A DNA stretch of 25,322 nucleotides, from assembly GCA_001275005.1 (NCBI GenBank), contig JWZX01001603.1, positions 1-25,322 on the forward strand, written 5' to 3'. This document shows, in pieces, positions 1 to 8,854 of this stretch. The first letter of the stretch is position 1; each line of letters starts with the position of its first letter. The DNA comes from Chrysochromulina tobinii. Taxonomy: Eukaryota; Haptophyta; Prymnesiales; Chrysochromulinaceae. Under the pieces are notes generated by a model that worked only from the letters and a program-made list of their open reading frames with translations, had not been told where the DNA came from and searched no databases. Both the position numbers and the translations under genes were made by a program.

Positions 1-166
1 GCGGTTTCCACCGGGTCCGGGTGCTAGTTTTTGTATAGAGAGACGAAAAGAAAAGCGGGTCCCCAGCCCTCGCCCCCTGGGCCCATATGCACAAATTTCC
101 ACAACCGAGCAACTGCCAACTACGAGCGCCGGTTCGAACCACACGGCAATCGACAGTCCAACATCG

Positions 167-2050
167 ATGCCGGTCTTCCGGCTGCCCTCGCTCTCGACGC
201 GTGAGGCACCCGGCGGCCTCTCGGCTTCGGAGAGTGACCCCTATCTGAGCACGCTGACACAGAGCACGGACAGCATGCGTTCGAGCAGCGGCAGCATCTC
301 GCCAGTCACACGCAGCTCAAACGGCACCATGAGTGAAGGCGTAGGCTATGACAGGCTCGAGCACATGACGCGTCTCAATAGGTCGCTGCTCTCCGCCCTA
401 CGAGCTGAGCGAGAGCGGTGCTCTGCACTCGAGGCAGCCTTGCTACGGGCAACGGGCAGCCCTGCCGAGGCGCCGCCGACAACGACTCGGCCCAGGTCGT
501 CGACGCCCATACGCGGCGCTCTGCGCCTCCTGTCGTCCAACGCGTCGAGCGCCAACCTCGTCTTGAGCCGCTCTTTTGGCTCGAAGCTCTCCCGCCGCGG
601 ACCGAAGCGCACCCGCATCGACCCCAAGGTCGGTCCGCTGCGTGCGGGTGCGCTGCTATCCACTGGTGCGCTGCTGACGCGACGCGAGCCGTTCAGTGAG
701 GATGCAGCGGAGCTGCCCGCCGCGCCGGTATCGCCTCCGCTCGCGCCTACCCATGAGAACACCAACTGGCCCGAGCCTTGCAGCTCGCCTCCGACGAAGC
801 CCAGGCCTTCCACAACCTGGCCAAGGGGCGCGGCATCCACTGCCGAGAGCAGCATGCCGCAGCTCTCGGCGGCGCTGACGACGCGCTCGCGCCAAGCGCT
901 CGCGGACGAGCTGCAGCGGCTCCAGGAGCGGCTGCAGGCTCTCCTCGAAGGCGCGTGCACTACTCCCGACGACAAGGAGTACGCGACCTCGATCCAGTCC
1001 CTCGCCCGCCGACTCGGATGGCTCAGGAGTGACGTGGCGGCGCTGCAGGCGCTGGCGCCGACTTCGGAAGGCGTCGTATCGGGCGCCCTCGGCTCCACCG
1101 ACGATGTATCGGGCGCCCTCGAGGCGGCGCAGGCGCTCGAGGCGGCGCAGGCGCTCGCGGCGTCGAGATGTAACGACCTTCCCGCCTTGTACGAGCTCGC
1201 GGAGAACACCGAATCTTTTGTGGTGTCGTTGCGAGGGGAGCTGAGTGCGCGTGCACGGGCGGAGGCGGAGCGCACGCATGCGGATCAGCTGTGTGCCGAC
1301 GCGGGGCTGCGCGTCCTGAGCGTGCCCCATGATGGCGACTGCCTCTTCACATGCGCACACAGCTGGCTTTCACAGCGCACCGACGAGCTTTCACAGCGCA
1401 CCGACGAGCCGGTCTCCGATGCGGAGCTGGAGGACGCAGCGGCGACGCCGGAGGCCACCGCGCGAGTTGAGCGTGCGCTGGCCGCGCTCACGTGCACCTC
1501 GGCGGCGGAGGTGCGGGCCTTGGTCGTGCAGACCCTGCGTGATCTCGCCCGTGATCTCGCCGCCAGCCCGAGCGACGAAGGCGCCGTGTCGGGCGTGGAC
1601 GGGATGAGCGTGGCGGAGACCATCGAGGCGACGGTGGCGACGGCGTGCTCGGGCGCGCCCGACGCGGCGCCCGACGCGACGAGCAGTGCCCTCCGCGCCG
1701 CCCTCGACCGCCACCGCACAAGCGCCGACGACACGGACGCAGCCAGCGCCACGGCCTACCTCGAGGCCTACCTCGAAGTCATGGGCACGCGTGGCATCTA
1801 TGGAGAGAGACTTGAGATCTTCGCACTGTCGGCCCTGACCCGCTCTCCGGTGCACCTCTACTATTTCCTCGAGACGCCCGACACGGCGCCCTTTGGCGGA
1901 GCTCCTGCTGAGGAGGTGTTGGGGGGCGCGGCGCCGACCGAGGTGGTGCTCGCTCCGGGCGTCGCAGCCGACGCGGAGCCGCTGCGCCTGCTTCATCGGG
2001 TATGCGACCGACACTTTGACCTGCTGCTGTCGGGAGCGGCCGGAGTCTGA
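167..2050 (+). CDS. OTU-family cysteine protease (probable deubiquitinase)
   Basis: Single-exon reading frame of 627 residues. The C-terminal third carries the OTU signature. HDGDCLF, with catalytic Cys at residue 392 and the DGD aspartates just before it, lies in a strand-helix context. It is followed by a region around residue 540 (YLEVMGTRGIYGERLEIFAL) matching the usual OTU stretch ahead of the catalytic His, then RHFDLLL with His616 near the end. OTU proteases cleave ubiquitin or ubiquitin-like chains; substrate specificity cannot be read here. Residues 1-380 are Ser/Ala/Arg-rich, low complexity, with a probable helical segment around 230-270, and match nothing I recognise. A 21-bp direct duplication sits about 15 codons after the catalytic Cys (1367-1408), and smaller in-frame duplications occur near 1076-1160. 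The first ATG (167) is taken as the start; internal Mets exist, but the OTU domain is complete in all cases. OTU assignment is firm; N-terminal extent is less so. Confidence 0.85.
   Translation: MPVFRLPSLSTREAPGGLSASESDPYLSTLTQSTDSMRSSSGSISPVTRSSNGTMSEGVGYDRLEHMTRLNRSLLSALRAERERCSALEAALLRATGSPAEAPPTTTRPRSSTPIRGALRLLSSNASSANLVLSRSFGSKLSRRGPKRTRIDPKVGPLRAGALLSTGALLTRREPFSEDAAELPAAPVSPPLAPTHENTNWPEPCSSPPTKPRPSTTWPRGAASTAESSMPQLSAALTTRSRQALADELQRLQERLQALLEGACTTPDDKEYATSIQSLARRLGWLRSDVAALQALAPTSEGVVSGALGSTDDVSGALEAAQALEAAQALAASRCNDLPALYELAENTESFVVSLRGELSARARAEAERTHADQLCADAGLRVLSVPHDGDCLFTCAHSWLSQRTDELSQRTDEPVSDAELEDAAATPEATARVERALAALTCTSAAEVRALVVQTLRDLARDLAASPSDEGAVSGVDGMSVAETIEATVATACSGAPDAAPDATSSALRAALDRHRTSADDTDAASATAYLEAYLEVMGTRGIYGERLEIFALSALTRSPVHLYYFLETPDTAPFGGAPAEEVLGGAAPTEVVLAPGVAADAEPLRLLHRVCDRHFDLLLSGAAGV
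1367..1408 (+). repeat. 21-bp perfect tandem duplication within the OTU domain
   Basis: Two adjacent identical 21-bp units (1367-1387 and 1388-1408) encode LSQRTDE twice. They lie between the catalytic Cys loop and the next helix of the OTU domain. The duplication is in frame. Confidence 0.9.
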
Positions 2051-3040
2051 ACCCCTGCCTGCGCCTTCATGCTCGCAACTCAGGGCTGAAAGTGAAGCAC
2101 CACCGCATCGGCCGTGCAAGAACCATGCCGGTGGCCTGGTGGAGAGCCGCTTCGGGTGATGACGTCGAAGTCGAAGCGTGAGAGTGCAGTCATGCACCTG
2201 CAAGAGCCTCGTGTACAGCTGTTTCTGAGCCTCAAAGCGACTACTCTCGGTACTGGCGTACTCGGAGGACATGTGTGATGTTGGGTTCATTCCCGGTGAA
2301 TATTTTCTGTATTTTCTGTCGACATCTCTTTCTGTAGAGTCTGTACGTCGTCTCTTCTGTTTTATTGACCTCTAGAATTAGAGGTAGTCGCGTAGTCCAT
2401 GAGTGACGGAGACAATTGCGAATTGGACGGAGGGAGAGGTAGTCCCAAGAGCAGACGTCAGCAAGACCCAACATTGTTCCATGACATGTTCGGAGATCGC
2501 GATGTTGCCTTGGTGGGCGCCATGTGGTGGGCCCATGGGGCGAATCCCATCGAGCGCGACCGAAGAGGCGGTGCGGTGATTTCCCACAAGAATGCGGCCG
2601 ATTATTTTAACAGTCAATTCACACTGTCATGAAGACCTTCTACAATAGTAGCGTCGCTCTTCGTGCTCAACGTGCGTCGGTGCGATCGCTGCACGCGCAC
2701 ACCGCACCGCTTTCGCACACGGAATCGATCGCGTGCCTTTCCGCGGTCGTGCGCCGCCGCCGACACGTCCGCCTCCCTCTTCTCCGCCCCCGCGCGCTTC
2801 ACCGCCGCTTGACTGCCCAATCCTGAGACCCCGAGCTGGGCTGCCTCTCTCGAGGGCATACGACTCTCCGTTCACGATGAGCTTCGGAGCCACACTCCGT
2901 ACGCGATTCCCCTATCCTCGCGGCTGTTGGCTGTTGCATGTCTGCGTCGAGATCCTTCAAGCGCCCTTCGAACTTGCAGCCGCTTGTGGTCTCTTATCTC
3001 CACGCTGCCTAAGCCTCTCTTCTTCTCTCTTGTTCGCAGG
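2051..3040. other. Intergenic stretch, no supported gene
   Basis: About 990 bases without a convincing gene. Short open frames exist on both strands (for example 2399-2632 plus, 2378-2617 minus) but show no recognisable motif. The part 2280-2400 is T/pyrimidine-rich and less GC-rich than its surroundings. A small perfect hairpin (7-bp arms, 4-nt loop) lies at 2368-2385. The last 40 bases (about 3004-3039) form a C/T-rich tract ending in CAG, which looks like a splice acceptor in front of the WD40 gene. A 5' UTR or short coding exon may therefore lie here. An ATG at 2877 is a candidate, but no donor gave a clearly better joined frame. Confidence 0.5.
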
Positions 3041-4493
3041 ATGATCGCGATGCTCATCAACTGTGTAGCGGAGAAGACCACCGCCCACGGCAGCGAAATC
3101 ATGTCGGTGGCTTTTTCGCCCGATGGCACGAAGATTGTCTCAGGATCGTATGACGGGACGATCAAAGTCTGGGATTCTACAGGTGCGCCGCGAGCCCTCA
3201 AAATCGCCCCTCATTTGCCAAAACGGACGCCTGTTGGCTTGTCTGGCAGACAAACTGGAGCTGCTGAGAGAGAAGACGAACGCCCACAGCAGCTCAGTCT
3301 ACTCGGTCGCGTTCTCCCCGGACGGGACCAAGATCGTGTCCGCATGCAATGGCGGGACGATCAAAGTCTGGGATTCGGGTGCGCCGGAGCCCTCAAATCG
3401 CCCCTCCTTGGCCAAAACTGACGCCTGCTGGCTTGTCTGGCAGGCAAGCTGGAGCTGCTGAGCGAGAAGACAAACGCCCACAGCGACTGGGTCATGTCGG
3501 TGGCGTTTTCCCTGGACGGGACCAAGATTGTGTCCGGATCGCACGACAAGACGATCAAAGTCTGGGATTTGGGTGCGCCAGAACCCTCAAATCGTGCCTC
3601 CTTGGCCAAACTGACGCCTGCTGGCTTGTCTGGCAGGCAAACTGGAGCTGCTGAGCGAGAAGATGAACGCCCACAGCGGGGACATCAACTCGGTCGCGTT
3701 TTCCCCGGACGGGACCAAGATTGTGTCGGGATCGGACGACAAGACGATCAAAGTCTGGGATTCAGGTGCGCCGGAGCCCTCAAATCGCCCCTCCTTGGCC
3801 CAAACTGACGACTGTTGGCTTGTCTGGCAGACAAGCTGGAGCAGTTGAGCGAGAAGACGAACGCCCACAGCCGCGAGATCATGTCGGTGGCGTTTTCCCC
3901 CGACGGGACCAAGATCGTGTCCGGATCGTTCGACAAGACGATCAAAGTCTGGGATTCGGGTGCGCCGCGAGCTCTCAAATCGCCCCTCCTTGGCCAAAAC
4001 TGACGCCTGCTGGCTTGTCTGGCAGACGCGCTGGGGCTGTTGAGCGAGAAGACGAACGCCCACAGCGACATCATCAGGTCGGTGGCGTTTTCCCCGGACG
4101 GGACCAAGATTGTGTCGGGATCGTACGACAAGACGATCAAAGTCTGGGATTCGGGTGTGCTTTCCCCTCAAATCACTTCTCCTTGGTCAAAACTGACGCT
4201 TGTTGGCTTGTCTGGCAGGCACGATGGTGCAGTTGAGCGAGAAGACGAACGCCCACAGTGGCATGATCTTCTCTGTCGCGTTTTCCCCGGACGGGACCAA
4301 GATCGTGTCTGGATCGGAGGACAAGACGATCAAAGTCTGGGATATGGTCAAGTGGTCTCGCAAAGATCATTTGATGTTCAATGATACCACCCAGCGATTT
4401 GTCTTGCTGCTGCTGTGGCTGAACAAATACAGCATGAAGTTTCCGGATGATATGCTTGATCTACTCATCGAAGCTTGCTTGCAAAGCAGGTGA
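3041..4493 (+). CDS. Seven-bladed WD40 repeat protein, one blade per exon
   Basis: Exons: 3041-3182, 3250-3378, 3444-3572, 3637-3765, 3831-3959, 4026-4154, 4219-4493. Joined, they give about 353 residues with exactly seven WD40 repeats, the number of a closed beta-propeller. Each repeat has the core [15 protein letters not shown] followed by KTIKVWD. The five internal exons are each 129 nt (43 codons), and all internal introns are phase 1 with GTG at the donor and TGGCAG at the acceptor. An ACTGAC-type branch-point candidate precedes the acceptors. Such propellers act as protein-binding scaffolds; the partner cannot be inferred. The seventh exon adds a non-WD tail of about 45 residues ([13 protein letters not shown] and onward) that I do not recognise. 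The start is uncertain: ATG 3041 directly follows an acceptor-like C/T tract, so an upstream exon is possible. The end is also uncertain, because the stop overlaps a strong donor-like GTGAGAGG at 4490. Confidence 0.82.
3183..4218 (+). repeat. Tandem exon-intron cassette array in the WD40 gene
   Basis: Six introns (3183-3249, 3379-3443, 3573-3636, 3766-3830, 3960-4025, 4155-4218) are 64-67 nt long. They are nearly identical to each other, most sharing GTGCGCC at the 5' end, a central CCTTGGCCAAA-like block, CTGACGCCTG-like sequence and CTTGTCTGGCAG at the 3' end. The repeating unit is therefore exon plus intron, about 193-196 bp. Intron similarity rivals exon similarity, which points to recent duplication or gene conversion rather than old blade duplication. 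Confidence 0.88.
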
Positions 4494-5090
4494 GAGGTGT
4501 GTTTTTGTGGTGCACGCGCCGCGGTAATAAGTAGCGGGTTCGGGTTGAACCCCGGGGTTGCGGCTTGGCGGTAGCACATGTCCCAACGAGCCCCTCAGAA
4601 GTCCAACCGGAAGTCCCGCGCCCCCCACGCGCCACGGCCACGGCCGGCCCGGACGCTGCGCGGTGGCGGCCGGCATGAGCCATGACTCGCGCCGCGGGTG
4701 CGCACCTCCGCATGCGGGGGGCGCATCGGGGCGAATCTAAACCCGTGAATAATCACGCGGTACGCGGACCGAGGCGGTGCCAGCGCGCAGCGGCGGCGGC
4801 CGCTGCCTCGTCAGTCGCGTGTCGTCGACGTTCGATAACGTGCCGTTCCATGTTCCATGCCTTACTCTCACGCCGACATCCCCTTCAAATTCCCCCACCG
4901 CAATTCAGGGGGTCCTGCCAATGTGTAGGTAGCTTGGTAAGTTACAAAGTTCTCTATGGAACGTGACGTTTCCGCAGCGGCATTGTGACTTAACCGAATT
5001 AACGACAACGCTCCGTTAAGGGGGGGGAATAACGCTTCCTTAACGTTGGAACTCAAAGTTAAGGTTCATCGCCTTCGCCCCGCCGCCCTA
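4494..5090. other. Intergenic stretch between convergent genes
   Basis: About 600 bases between the WD40 gene and the 3' end of the RRM-RsmH gene. No supported coding sequence was seen. A hairpin with 6-bp arms lies in the GGTTC-rich segment near 4529-4545; it lacks the other arms of a tRNA. Around 4985-5065 there is a cluster of TTAAC/GTTAA words, including inverted 8-bp arms CGTTAAGG (5014-5021) and CCTTAACG (5038-5045). They could form a 3'-UTR hairpin for the minus-strand gene. A further WD40-gene exon after the donor-like site at 4490 cannot be excluded. Confidence 0.45.
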
Positions 5091-6971
5091 TCACTTGCGC
5101 CTCTTCTTCTCATCGTCGGGGTCGCGGGCGCTGACGTCCTCGTCATCCTTCTTCCTCTTCTTCTTCTTCTCCTTGCGCTCCGAGGGAGCCTCCTCCAACG
5201 TGGCCGTGCCAGCCGCCGCCGCCGCCGCCGCTGCCGCCGCGCGCTCGGCCTTGCGCGCGGCCTTGCGCGCCTCCTTGCGTTGCTGCTCCGACCCGATCGA
5301 CTTGTCGGCGCTGCTGCTTTCCTTCACACCTCCCTTCACACCCTCGGCGGCGCCCCTCGAGCTGGGTGAGCCGAGGGCGGCGTCCGCGCCCGTGCCCAGG
5401 GCACCCGTGCTCGGCGCGCCCGCGTCCGTCGGCGCCGCCCAGCCGAGCCTTGCGTACGCGAGCCTCTCGAGCTCCGCAAGCGGCGGCACCCGCTGCTTTC
5501 GGAGGACGTGCAGCACGGCAGATCGCGATCTCGAGTTCGTTGCGAGCTCGCGCTCGGAAGGGCGCGTCGCATCGTCCATAGAGAGTGACCAGCTGTCCGT
5601 CGGTGGCGGCGCTGCACTTGGCTGCTGCGCGTACCAGCGCCGTAGCGGGCACTCGGCGCGCACCCCCTCAAGGCCGCGAAAAAAGTCGACGACCAGCGCG
5701 CACTCCGAATGCTTCCATGTGATGACCCCGATGCGTCCCCCATCCTCGAGCAGGTCGAAGGCGGCGCGCAGCCCGGCGCGCGCCTCGCCGAACTCGTCGT
5801 TCAGGTGCACGCGCAGCGCCTGGAAGGTCAGCTTTGCGGGGTGCATCGCTTGATACTCTTTCCCTTTGGCATCGGCAACCAAACTCGCGAACTCACGTGT
5901 GCGACGCGGCAGCGCCTTCTCGGCACGCGCGATGCAGATGGCGTCGGCGATGCGGCGTGCGGCGGCGAGGTCAGAGGTCTCACCGTACTCGTGCAGCACC
6001 CGGATCAGCTCCAATCGCTCCACCGTCTCGAGCCACTGCCACGCGGGCACGCCCTTGCCCTGGTCGAATCGTAAGTCGAGCGGCCCGTCCGCCTCGGGGC
6101 GAAACCCCCGGTGTGCTTCGTCAAACTGGGGGGACGAGATACCCAAGTCGAAGAGCACGGCGGTGGGGCGCACGCCGAGCGGGCGCAGCGTCGCCGCCAT
6201 CGACGAGAACGGCGCGTGGTGGATGGCGAACCGGCTATCGGTCCGCTCGAGCTCCTTGCCGGCCGAGATCGCCTCGGGGTCCATGTCGAAAGCATGCATG
6301 CGAGCGTTTGGCGTGAGCGCCTCGAGCAGACCACGTGTGTGCCCGCCGCGCCCAAACGTGGCGTCCACGAAGGTGCCCGATCGCTCCGAGCCAACGAGCT
6401 TCGCGACCACCTCCTGAAGCAAGGCCGGCGTGTGCGTGCCAGGTGCCTGCACTGACGGCCGCAGGCCCGTGTGCACCGCCTTGCCGCGCTGCACACTGAG
6501 GCTGCGCCCACCCACCTTGTAGCCGTCCCACGTTAGCGCCTTGGCCAAGCCCGCCGGCGTCGCAAACGTGATCCAGCCCACGCCCTTGCACTTGCCCGTA
6601 TGGGAATCCGTCATGAGCCGTGGTGGGCCAACGATCTCGCCAGCCTCCTGGAAGAGCTCCAAGAGGCTGGCCTCGGTGGTATCAGGTGGCAGGTACTTTA
6701 TGAATATCTCGTAGCCCTCGAGGGCGCCCGACGCCGAGTAGGCGGCGCCATCGGAGGGCATCGACGCGCCGAAGGTCGCACGCAGGAAGGACGTCGCAAA
6801 ACGCCACGTCGACGACTGTGAACGTGAAGAGTCGAGGAAGAAAACCAGCACTTCTTCGCTACTATCGCGACATATGAGCTCACCAAGAGAATCACAAACT
6901 CTCGGCAAGTTGTTTCGACTAATTTGCTGCAGCCGAGTTTCTGCCGATTCAGAGCTCTCGTCTGTGTACAT
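5091..6971 (-). CDS. RRM domain fused to RsmH/MraW-type rRNA (cytosine-N4) methyltransferase
   Basis: Single-exon frame of 626 residues. Residues about 87-165 form an RNA recognition motif, with IFIKYL as RNP2 and KGVGWITF as RNP1. Residues about 178-480 match RsmH (MraW): HTPALLQEVV, the SAM-binding DATFGRGGHT (203-212), the DLGISSPQFD block (275-284), PLDLRFD (297-303), FQALRVHLNDE (383-393) and a RSRSAVLHVLRK end. RsmH methylates N4 of a cytidine in the small-subunit rRNA decoding centre of bacteria; organellar homologues act on mitochondrial or plastid rRNA. The bacterial HSLEDR block is altered to HSECAL here. Residues about 500-626 are Ala/Ser-rich and end in a Lys/Arg/Asp-rich tail with runs such as KKKKRKK, resembling a nuclear or nucleolar signal. 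Met71 (6759-6761), just before the RRM, is a plausible alternative start. The RFATSFLRATFGAS segment upstream of it could belong to a targeting peptide or be non-coding. Confidence 0.85.
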   Translation of the reverse strand: MYTDESSESAETRLQQISRNNLPRVCDSLGELICRDSSEEVLVFFLDSSRSQSSTWRFATSFLRATFGASMPSDGAAYSASGALEGYEIFIKYLPPDTTEASLLELFQEAGEIVGPPRLMTDSHTGKCKGVGWITFATPAGLAKALTWDGYKVGGRSLSVQRGKAVHTGLRPSVQAPGTHTPALLQEVVAKLVGSERSGTFVDATFGRGGHTRGLLEALTPNARMHAFDMDPEAISAGKELERTDSRFAIHHAPFSSMAATLRPLGVRPTAVLFDLGISSPQFDEAHRGFRPEADGPLDLRFDQGKGVPAWQWLETVERLELIRVLHEYGETSDLAAARRIADAICIARAEKALPRRTREFASLVADAKGKEYQAMHPAKLTFQALRVHLNDEFGEARAGLRAAFDLLEDGGRIGVITWKHSECALVVDFFRGLEGVRAECPLRRWYAQQPSAAPPPTDSWSLSMDDATRPSERELATNSRSRSAVLHVLRKQRVPPLAELERLAYARLGWAAPTDAGAPSTGALGTGADAALGSPSSRGAAEGVKGGVKESSSADKSIGSEQQRKEARKAARKAERAAAAAAAAAAGTATLEEAPSERKEKKKKRKKDDEDVSARDPDDEKKRRK

Positions 6972-7025
6972 GTACTCTGCATTGCATGTGTAGAGTCGCA
7001 GGGTGGAAGCGCGCTTCTCGCCTCA

Positions 7026-8637
7026 TCAGCCACGCGTCGCGGGTCGGCGCGCCCGACGAGCGGCGCGACCAAAAGCCGAGTAGGAGTCGAAATAGGAGTC
7101 GTACGACGCATCGGCCCACTGGCTTGGCATGGTGACACTCGGTTCCGGGCCGGGCTGCGAGAGTGGCACATTGGCAGCGGCCGCAGCCTGTCTCTCCGCG
7201 AGAGCGGCCCGAGCTGCATCTGCCGTCGCCGCCTGTGCGGATGCGATGGCGCGCTCCCTCGCCGCCGCGGCCTCGGCCTCGAGCCGCTCGGCCTCGGCCA
7301 ACACCTGAGCCGCCGTGTCGGCCTCCTCCCGCGCCCTGCGCGCCGCCTCCTCGAGCGCCTCCTCCTTGGCCTTGGCCGCCTCTACCCGCTCGCGAGCCGT
7401 AGCCAGAGGGGGCTCGGCGAAGAGGGGCGGCGGCGGCGCGTACGGGGCGTACGGGGCGCCGTACTGGGCGCCGTACTGGGCGCCCCATGCGGTATCGCGG
7501 CGTGCGGCGCCGTACTGGGCACGTGACGTGGCATCGTACGCGCCGTACCGGTACGGTCCGTTGTACCTGGCCCGATATGGGTCCACCGGGTTGCCCTGGT
7601 ATGGATCGTTGACGCGGGAGTCGTACCATGGTCGCTCGCCGTAGGCGTAGTCGGCACCCCATCCACCGCTGCCGCTCCTCTGCCACGAGCGCGCGCGTAA
7701 CGCCTCCGTGCCACTCAGGGAGCGCCGAATCGGCGCGATCGAGGCAGCAAGCGGGAATTCCATCGGCGCCGTGTTGACGATGCGCACCACACTGCCCTGG
7801 TCAGGGGTGTCGAGCATCAGCAAGAGCGGCCTCGAGAGGCCATCGTCGGAATAGAGCTCGATGACCTGATGAGGGAGGCAATCAAGGGTGTCATCAGAGG
7901 CAATCAAGGGTGTCATCATCGGAATAGAGCTCGATGACCTGCTTATTGTTGTTCGGGCCCTGGAGCACCTCGAGCCGTGCGTTGAGCGGCCGGCCGTCTG
8001 ACGTGAAGAGCACCCGCACGCTCTCGATCGTCGGATCGCAATGGTACGTGCGGAGCGCACCGCCCTGGATGGTCGTGGTGGAGGAGGCCGTGCCGGTCGA
8101 AAAAGAAGATGGGAAGACGACCAAAGGGGATGCGACGCTGTCCGTGGCGACGCTGGCGGCGAACGGGAAGACGGTCGGGCCCAGGTTGCGGATGGACACC
8201 GTGCTCGGACCGCGGGGGCTCTCCATCACAGCGCTGAAGGGGCGCTCGTTGCCGTCCTCACTATACACCCGCATCTTGACCGGCGTGTAGTCCGGCCCCT
8301 GCCAGAGCTCGACTTCGGCATCGACCGGTCGGCCCTCACTGCTGAGGCTCACCTGCATGCGCTTGATTGAAGGGTTGCTGCACGACCACGTGCGAAGCGA
8401 CCCGCCCTGCACCGTGATGGACGTATCTGGTGCAAGAGGCTCCTGAGAGACTAGGCCCTTGTACCCGCCCTTGCCGACGAGGTCGCGCAACTCCATCGTT
8501 GGCGGCGGCAGCCGCCGCAGAGCGGTCAACTCCGGCGTGCATTTTCGCAGAGCGGTCGGCGCCAGCAGCGCCGCCGCGGCCGAGCACACCAAGATGGTCG
8601 ACATGAGAACGTGCAGCAAGATTCGCGTAGAAAGCAA
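7026..8637 (-). CDS. Signal-peptide protein with two GGSLRTW-type repeats, Tyr-rich and coiled-coil tail
   Basis: Two exons, 7939-8637 and 7026-7865, joined across a phase-0 73-nt GT-AG intron give 512 residues. Without splicing, the frame ends about 12 codons past the junction. The N-terminus has a hydrophobic signal (LLHVLMSTILVCSAAAALL) followed by an Ala/Leu/Arg stretch, compatible with secretion or bipartite plastid targeting. Two homologous repeats of about 90 residues follow. Each starts with IQGGALRT or VQGGSLRT, then a GRPxxA core, a LWQGP/VLQGP step, and ends IRNLGPTVFPFAASV or IVNTAPMEFPLAASI. The second repeat spans the splice junction and is complete only in the spliced form, which supports the intron. 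After the repeats come a Tyr/Pro/Arg/Gly-rich segment with YGAQYGAPYAPYAPPPP, an Ala/Glu/Arg-rich helix of about 90 residues likely to form a coiled coil, and a basic C-terminus. I cannot name a function. Confidence 0.75.
7866..7938 (-). other. 73-nt intron flanked by a 28-bp direct repeat
   Basis: On the minus strand the sequence reads CAG|GTCATCGAG ... CATCAG|GTCATCGAG. The segments at 7841-7868 and 7914-7941 are 28 bp long and differ at one base, so the intron's 5' end is a copy of the downstream exon's 5' end. Inside the intron is a 22-bp perfect tandem repeat (7875-7896, 7897-7918). Only the CAG|GT cut within the direct repeat gives GT-AG ends. It removes two in-frame stop codons and restores the second GGSLRTW repeat. 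Confidence 0.72.
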
Positions 8638-8854
8638 GCAAAAAAGATTCTCCCGCTGATTGCAAGGAAACTTGACGGATCAAAAACACAGTGGAGAATG
8701 TTCCTATTTAATAGTAGGTCGATTGTTCAACTCTCGAAAGCTGTTTCCTGTTTCGTTTGGCCTCCTTCTCATCCTTCTCACGGACGATAGCAAGGACCCC
8801 CGGTCATCCGGCCATTTTGAGTGGGCTCACGTGTGCTTTGTTGAAGAGCTGCGA
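8638..8854. promoter_or_regulatory. Divergent intergenic region with TATA-like element
   Basis: These 217 bases separate the minus-strand signal-peptide gene from the plus-strand twin-zinc gene, so both promoters or 5' UTRs should lie here. An AT-rich element, CTATTTAATAG (8704-8714), is palindromic around TATTTAA and stands out from the GC-rich background. It could serve as a core promoter in either direction. This is inference from position and composition only. Confidence 0.35.

Noticed and set aside
346-2290. Several long minus-strand open frames opposite the OTU gene
   Set aside because: They are shadows of a GC-rich coding strand. They are Arg/Ala/Ser-rich with no motif, whereas the plus-strand frame has an intact OTU signature.
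2378-2632. Short overlapping open frames on both strands in the 2051-3040 gap
   Set aside because: About 80 residues each, no motif, no clear start context or neighbour support. Neither strand could be preferred.
4525-4560. tRNA-like GGTTCGGGTTGAACC segment
   Set aside because: It forms a hairpin, but no D arm, anticodon arm or acceptor stem could be placed around it. A GGTTCGAACC near 131-140 fails for the same reason.
5091-6971. Bacterial contamination suggested by an RsmH/MraW gene
   Set aside because: The gene is fused to an RRM, lacks the mraZ-ftsL-ftsI neighbours of bacterial dcw clusters, and lies among intron-containing eukaryotic genes of the same base composition.
7894-8060. Frameshifted pseudogene interpretation of the signal-peptide gene
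   Set aside because: A single 73-nt GT-AG intron restores the frame and a complete second repeat, which is simpler than a broken gene. It remains the fallback if no splicing is found.
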